Assembly: GCA_016165875.1 (NCBI GenBank)
Contig: JABBOT010000002.1
Span: 32,681,106-32,745,105 of the forward strand
Direction of reading: 5' to 3'
Length of the DNA: 64,000 bases
Source: Acanthopleura granulata
Lineage: Eukaryota > Mollusca > Polyplacophora > Chitonida > Chitonidae
In this document: piece by piece, positions 59,096-64,000 of the stretch
Layout of the letters: each line of letters starts with the position of its first letter
Position numbering within the stretch: the first letter of the stretch is position 1
The notes under the pieces: model-generated
Seen by the model: only the letters and a program-made list of their open reading frames with translations
The model's database searches: none
Told to the model about the DNA's origin: nothing
Translations under genes and position numbers: made by a program

Positions 59096-61227
59096 GTATG
59101 TTTCTACTTATTTTTTAATGTCATTCTTGAATTTTCAGCAAAACTAAATACATTGCATAAAGAGAAGGAACAGGTGTCTCTTTTACGTAGGCCTGGGCGT
59201 TTCTGTACAAAAGCATAGAGACTCCGAAAAAGAAGAAATGTAACGCATGGTTGACGTTCTCAATATTTCGACTAAGTTTTACTTGTCATCTTCAGGAGAA
59301 GTAAAAGTAAAACTTAGTCGAAATATTGAGAACGTCAACCATGCGTTACATTTTTCTTTTTTCGGAGTCTCTATGCTTTTGTACTTTACTAAGCTAGTTG
59401 GTGGATCAACAAGATTTTGGGCGTTTCTGCATGAGCACATCTGTAACAAACACTGTCTTTGCAAGTAGTTATATTTTGTACGCATGTATGTTGTGTAAAC
59501 ACGTGTATGCCCATTAGTTTGATCTTCTACCTGGTTCGGCTGTGGCTTTAAGTCAGGAGGTGTAACAGGTATCTGTAGAAAGGAGGGTAGTTTCCCACGA
59601 GTTGTATCTCAGAGCCAGATTTCCTCCCTTCACATTCTTGACTGGCGGTACTCCAAGCCTTGGTGACAAATTCCTGTGTGCAGCGTTAATACCAATCACA
59701 GAAATACATAAATAAATTACATCGAAAGGAAATGTTCTTCAGCAAGCTTAGTGTGTGGCTTCTCAATACTCTCATCCTCTACTTCTACAGATAAGTGGGT
59801 ACTATGGGAGCCTACTGGGAATTATTTATTTCAACTGTTAATATTTACTTAATAGAAATTTGGATGATAAAATGACGCTAATAATGCTAGTATGATCACT
59901 TTTGAAATTGACGTCAATAACCATAGCCAATTTGTCACTTAATTTTTTTTCACACTTTTTCACTAAAGATTGTACAGAGTGTTAGAGATGTGCTGCAATC
60001 TACCATTCCACAATTATTCGAGTTTTATGCTGTAGGCTTTTCAATCGTGCCGTATTGCGAGTACCACAACATGAAAATAGGCACTGGAACAAACTTCGAG
60101 GACTTGAAACGCTGTGAACAAGTGTCATGTGACGACAAAGGGCGACTTTCAGTTTGCGGGTATGTACATAGTAAGAACTATTATTATAAAATTTACACCA
60201 ACACAAATTCCCACACTCATGACAAAGACATAAACCTGTGTGAAATATGGCGCTTGTACCACATGCGGTGGTGGCTATCCCGTAATCCCTCGCATAATGC
60301 TAACAGAATATTATGGACCTGGTTTAAATTTTACTAATTTGTCAGAGTCACTTTTAAAGATGTTAGCCTGTTGTAAAGATTCCAGCAGAATTGATTCTGA
60401 TCACATATACTAATTACTGCCGATATGAAAACCAGTGGAACTTGTCGCAGATATATTTGTGAGAATGTTATTCCTACAGATAATTCTTTGGTACACATAT
60501 ACGGATAAAATTCTTTAACATTTTTAACATAGAGTTGTCGAAAAGAGAATTGCATATATCTACATGGTTTTAAATTGTGATTTGGAGAGTCATATTTAGA
60601 CAGATTTGTGGGATAATCAGGTCTCTTTTCCTAACCTCTTTGTCAAGCTGACAATCTACATCACAAGACTGTAAGGGAAATCTGTTCATTTTGATTTATT
60701 AAGAGAGATATGTTCGAAGATTGCCTCAATGCCTTGGTACATTTTGATGGGAATATTTGATCAAGATACGTTGAGATATAGATAATGTTTATTTTATCCA
60801 TTGTTCGATGGGAAAGTCAAACACAATCCTTTAAGTTAACCATTGGGCCGATACTTGTTAAACCTTTCTGTTTCTCTCAGAACTGCGTTCACGCTGGAGT
60901 AGAACGTTAGCAAGTTGATATTTGGTAAATGTTTTGTTTTTCCCGTGCAGGAATAGGGCTGACGTTGTGGTAAGACTTTAAGGTGGCTATCAGGTTGATA
61001 TTTGGTAAATGTTTCTCACAGGACTGATGTTAACGCTGGAGTAGTTGATTGTCAAGATGATATTTGTCAGATATTTCTGTTTTGTTTTCTTTCCACGCAG
61101 GACTGGTACGAACGCTGGCGTGGTGGGTCTTCCGGAAGGATGTCTCCTCGTGAATGACCTCTGCGTGGCAAAGGTTATTCAGGACCCGATAAGTGGAATA
61201 AGCTGCCCACAAGGACTGCTGAGTTAA
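58996..61227 (+). CDS. Secreted SVWC-like eight-cysteine protein (three exons)
   Basis: The coding sequence joins 58996-59095, 60036-60159 and 61101-61227 (351 nt, 116 residues). A signal peptide (MASSIALCAVLCLLPSLVHS) precedes eight cysteines at 22, 41, 60, 65, 74, 89, 96 and 110; six of the eight are within one residue of the minus-strand paralogue, as are the intron phases (1 and 2). The domain reads as a single von Willebrand C (SVWC) type. It ends six residues after Cys110 and has no membrane or GPI segment, so it is probably free and secreted. The exon 2 acceptor GCTGTAG|GC at 60035 was chosen because it alone keeps the frame and gives the same 18-residue spacing before Cys41. A pyrimidine-rich acceptor at 59968 would read into a stop. 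Role unknown. Confidence 0.85.
59096..60035 (+). other. Intron 1 of the plus-strand SVWC-like gene
   Basis: 940 bp, phase 1. It contains the 79 bp inverted repeat (59205-59384) and an alternative acceptor at 59967-59968. Confidence 0.8.
59205..59384. repeat. Near-perfect inverted repeat, 79 bp arms, 22 bp loop
   Basis: Arms 59205-59283 and 59306-59384 are reverse complements with two mismatches by my count. The left arm starts GTACAAAAGCATAGAGACTC and the right arm ends in its complement. A 12 bp direct repeat, TGGGCGTTTCTG, lies outside at 59194-59205 and 59418-59429. Neither arm codes for anything recognisable. Confidence 0.93.
60036..60159 (+). CDS. SVWC-like gene (plus), exon 2: first cysteine cluster
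   Basis: It completes Gly34 and runs FSIVPYCEYHNMKIGTG to GRLSVC plus two bases of Gly75. The donor is TGCGG|GTATGT, phase 2. The open frame extends upstream of 60036, but using it breaks the join to exon 1. Confidence 0.8.
60160..61100 (+). other. Intron 2 of the plus-strand SVWC-like gene
   Basis: 941 bp, phase 2. AT-rich, with the acceptor-containing repeat units described at 60850-61125 at its 3' end. Confidence 0.8.
60850..61125 (+). repeat. Tandem decayed copies of the exon 3 acceptor, 70-79 bp apart
   Basis: CAG followed by an exon-3-like start occurs at 60881 (AACTGCGTTCACGCTGGAGT), 60951 (GAATAGGGCTGACGTTGTGG), 61022 (GACTGATGTTAACGCTGGAG) and at the true exon at 61101 (GACTGGTACGAACGCTGGCG). 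TTGATATTTGGTAAATGTTT precedes two of them. This is a short minisatellite whose last unit is coding. Confidence 0.85.
61101..61227 (+). CDS. SVWC-like gene (plus), exon 3: last three cysteines
   Basis: It follows the acceptor TTCCACGCAG, adds one base to codon 75, then encodes TGTNAGVVGLPEGCLLVND and on to CPQGLLS with a TAA at 61225-61227. Three decayed look-alikes of its 5' edge lie upstream in the intron. Confidence 0.87.
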
Positions 61228-61306
61228 TATAAGTATTCCTGAGTCAAAGAACTCTGAAACTAACATATATGAGCACCTGTGTCAATCTCCTAAAAGAAGT
61301 ATGAAA

Positions 61307-61312
61307 ATTAAA
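61307..61312 (+). terminator. Candidate polyadenylation signal (ATTAAA) of the plus-strand SVWC-like gene
   Basis: ATTAAA lies 80 bases after the stop codon. It is a variant hexamer in AT-rich DNA, so the call is tentative. Confidence 0.4.
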
Positions 61313-62047
61313 ATTTCTGGATTTTTTAAAATTTACAGTGAAGATTGTCTTAACTGCGAGTGATTTTTACTTTGGATGGATTACAAATGGCATGATGGAT
61401 TCGTGCTTTTTGTTCTTGGTTGGCCACATATATATTAAGCATCTCACCGCGTGGATCAAATATTGAAATGTCCATGACAAAGCATGCAACCATATTGTGA
61501 TATCCTTCGTTGAAAAAGAAAATAATTTGGAAAATATAGTACCACAACTATCATGGTACAACTGTTGAAAAATCATTGTACAGCTATATTAAAACCATTG
61601 TACAGTTATACTAAAGTGGTTTTACAGCGTTATTAAAATAATGGTGCGGTACAGCTAATTAAAAGCCGTTGACGTGGTTGAAGCCTCTTGGAGAACCCTA
61701 GGGACATTGCTCTCGTGAACATGAACTCATTAAGATCAAAACGCCGGAGCTGCTATTCATTGAATTGGAACATTAGGTAAAATTGCATATGTCTCAGATT
61801 TTATAACGTTGTTGTATCACAAGTGTGCGTCAACCGCAAATATTTGTCAGAAAATATTCGTGAGTACATGAGCGGCATAATAGGTTCGCAACTGGATCAA
61901 ATCCAACTTGCATTGCATTGGCATTGCATTGCAATCCAGTGGTTTCCCACGGACTTGGTTAAGTGAAGTACAGGCGTTCTTGAGAATGGCCTAAAGCACA
62001 TAACAAATACACAAACTGTTGCTGTAATAACAACATACAACGTGTAA
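61313..62047. other. Non-coding DNA, no gene seen
   Basis: Short repetition of TGTACAGYTATA-like strings at about 61550-61640 and of TTGCATTGCATTGC at about 61908-61930. Otherwise plain. Confidence 0.45.
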
Positions 62048-62306
62048 GTCATCTTATGGTGAGTTACCTTGTGGTGAGTCCGCTCATGGTGAGTCAACTC
62101 ATGGTGACTAAGCTTTTGGCGAATCATCTTATGCTGATTCAGCTTATGGTGTGTCAGTTCAAGGTGAACCAGCTTACCGTGACATGGTGAATCAGCTTAC
62201 CGTGACATGGTGAATCAGCTTACCATGACATGGTGAACCAGCTTACCGTGACATGGTGAATCAGCTTTATCGTGAGTCATCTTATGCTGAATTCCTCACT
62301 GTGAGT
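62048..62306. repeat. Minisatellite, about 15-22 bp units
   Basis: GGTGAGTCAACTCAT-like units pass into a more uniform array, GAATCAGCTTACCGTGACAT. Confidence 0.88.
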
Positions 62307-62314
62307 CCCATATT

Positions 62315-62350
62315 ATACATCAGATCTTGAGTACGGCGAAAACCACCAAT
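62315..62350 (+). mobile_element. SINE (family A) tail fragment
   Basis: CAGATCTTGAGTACGGCGAA, AACCACCAATAAAGTAATAA matches the last part of family A. Confidence 0.6.
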
Positions 62351-62404
62351 AAAGTAATAATATTTAACGTACTTTACCAGAGCCATGGTGTATGCTCCTT
62401 TTTT

Positions 62405-62470
62405 TCACTCTTATTTATGCCACCCTGCAGAATTTTTCACTTCTATGATGACGACCAGTACATTATGGAA
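62405..62470 (-). mobile_element. SINE (family A) fragment, minus strand
   Basis: Plus-strand reading ATTTATGCCACCCTGCAGAA, TTTTTCACTTCTATGATGAC, GACCAGTACATTATGG follows the order of the copy at 54570-54710 (ACTCGAGAA, TTTCACTTATACAACGGC, CATTATGGTGG). Strongly diverged. Confidence 0.5.
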
Positions 62471-63269
62471 GCCGAATAGCCACGTTTGAGATGATGTTGT
62501 CCACTTGTGAACTGATGTCACATGAATAAATGAGATTCCATTGCCTTTTTCCCGACTTCTGATATTCTGGCTTTCTCATTGTGTAAGCTGACAGAAACTG
62601 ACAAAGCATAAAAAAATTATCCTCCTTTGAACAAAATAAATTTTTTTTATCGGTAAAAAATTCAACCTGTGCGCTACTTTTTGGAACCCCATATAATGAC
62701 GATGGAAAGCAGGTGGCTTGAAGCGAACTTATGCAATACTACAGGAAAGAGCACCGACAAGTACGGGGCCTCAACACGGGGCCTCGAAGATTTAAAACCC
62801 CTTACACGTGCTTCATCTGTTTTCGATCCGTTCAGGGGAATTGAATGGATTATCAACAAGACAATATCGAACATCAATAGCCAAGTAAGCAATGTATATG
62901 GTGTACCGTCATATCCAGTTTTTCGTATACGTCTTTAGAAACGACAATTTAGTCATTTTTTTTTCTTTTCTTCAAAAACCTCCAGTTTTAGCTCTGTGAC
63001 AAAAAAAATAACACATGCGCCGAGATCGCCCACTGTTCAATAAATCAGGTGCGTCCGAAATTATTCACATTCCAAGAATCCTATAGTGACAAATTACACA
63101 CCACAATGATCATGAAAAGATGTACTTGTATGAAAGTTCCCGTTAACAAGAAGAGGTCAACAGTCCATCAAAATACGGCCTTTTTAACTTTAAAGCCGTG
63201 CACCCAACGAATGTGGTTAATACAGATCTGAAATGCTATATATACTGTTTATTTTATTCATTTGTCTGA
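62471..63269. other. Non-coding DNA, no gene seen
   Basis: Opposed frames at 62669-62938 and 62674-62892 show no family resemblance. Confidence 0.4.
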
Positions 63270-63560
63270 GTGTGCATGGTTTTCAATCTCTAGGTTTCAA
63301 GGGGTGAGGATTCAAGTCCGACCTTCGACAGGGAACTTTTAGATTCCCTCGCTCACACGGCTTGATATGGAGCCTTATTGAAAATAAGCCGAAGGTGCTC
63401 GTGTGGTTGAAGAGCACCTGATGTCTTCCACCAATATGGTGTTCATCACAGTCTTTACTTCACTAGTGGGGAAGTTCGGTAACTTTCCCAAGGTCGGTGG
63501 TTTTACTATCAGGTAAAACTCTTCAGTATAGTGTTGAGCAACAATCAGATAAATAAATGA
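63270..63560 (+). mobile_element. tRNA-headed SINE (family B)
   Basis: A B box region (GAGGATTCAAGTCCGACC) is followed by TCGACAGGGAACTTTTAGAT, TCCCTCGCTCACACGGCTTG, GGAGCCTTATTGAAAATAAG and an AT-rich end, CAGATAAATAAATGA. It parallels the minus-strand copy at 29095-29450. Confidence 0.6.
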
Positions 63561-64000
63561 ATATATTTCTTTGATGAATGTAGCTTATTAGGTACTCAAA
63601 AATGGTTTGCAAATATGGCGACAGTCATACTGGTGCAGAAAAAGTGCCGAAGTTTCTGGAAACCCCGCTCTTTTGAAAAACCTGTATACCTGACTTGCAC
63701 TCGCAACCAAGTTGGATCACTGAGAGATCGTTCAATTTTTTTGTTACAGAACAAACATGGCCCCGAGTATTAGTCATATATACATTACGAATCGTGTAAA
63801 AACTGGTGGGAACTGGTTTAATCATAGCTCTGGCATTGTCGAATGACGATAATAGTACCTTATAAATCGCCGGCTAGTAAAAGGCTTTCTTCCTATCACT
63901 TAGCTACCGAACCGGAAATATATGTACTACAGAGACCAGACTCATTACACCACACACATTCCGTGTCACTTAAGTCTTCTTTATTTCCACCAATGTCTTC
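63561..64000. other. Non-coding DNA to the window end, no feature seen
   Basis: Only short frames without resemblance to known proteins. Confidence 0.4.

Noticed and set aside
59969..60035. Upstream extension of exon 2 in the plus-strand SVWC-like gene
   Set aside because: Joining exon 1 at 59969 gives a stop within a few codons; the 60036 start keeps frame and cysteine spacing.

Overview
The window is metazoan nuclear DNA. It is AT-rich and gene-poor, its genes are split by GT-AG introns, and it carries many minisatellites, simple repeats and short retroposon pieces. Two clues point to a marine lophotrochozoan such as a mollusc or brachiopod: copies of a tRNA-headed SINE with a shared tail, which I recall as typical of those genomes, and an Uncx homeobox gene of clear bilaterian form. 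I cannot name the species. There is no sign of bacterial, viral or CRISPR content.

Only three genes are well supported. (1) Uncx/unc-4, minus strand, has three coding exons (20552-20828, 19520-19698, 9209-10207). They join in frame to 484 residues: a Q50 paired-like homeodomain split by a 9.3 kb intron, two eh1-like motifs, a PTDLS (CtBP-type) motif and the Uncx LYPITQP block. (2) A minus-strand gene (55130-58342, three exons, 185 residues) encodes a signal peptide, an eight-cysteine SVWC-like domain and a hydrophobic tail suggesting GPI anchoring. (3) A plus-strand paralogue (58996-61227, three exons, 116 residues) has the same intron phases and nearly the same cysteine spacing but no tail. 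Genes 2 and 3 lie head to head, 653 bp apart.

Layout: 1-9.2 kb is non-coding DNA downstream of Uncx, with one GC-richer block (6.2-7.0 kb) that may be regulatory. 9.2-20.8 kb is Uncx. 20.8-55 kb has no convincing gene. It holds several GC-richer blocks (about 25.2-25.9, 40.9-41.5, 42.5-43.1, 45.0-46.1 and 50.1-50.7 kb), which are candidate long-range enhancers, along with minisatellites, a 541 bp foldback element (35.9-36.5 kb) and SINE fragments. 55-61.3 kb is the SVWC-like pair. 61.3-64 kb is repeats.

The most unusual structure is in the SVWC-like pair. In each gene an intron contains tandem, decayed repeats whose unit includes a 3' splice site, and the last unit runs into a real coding exon. 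The plus-strand gene also has a 79 bp near-perfect inverted repeat in intron 1. Conservation, expression and species assignment could not be tested here.
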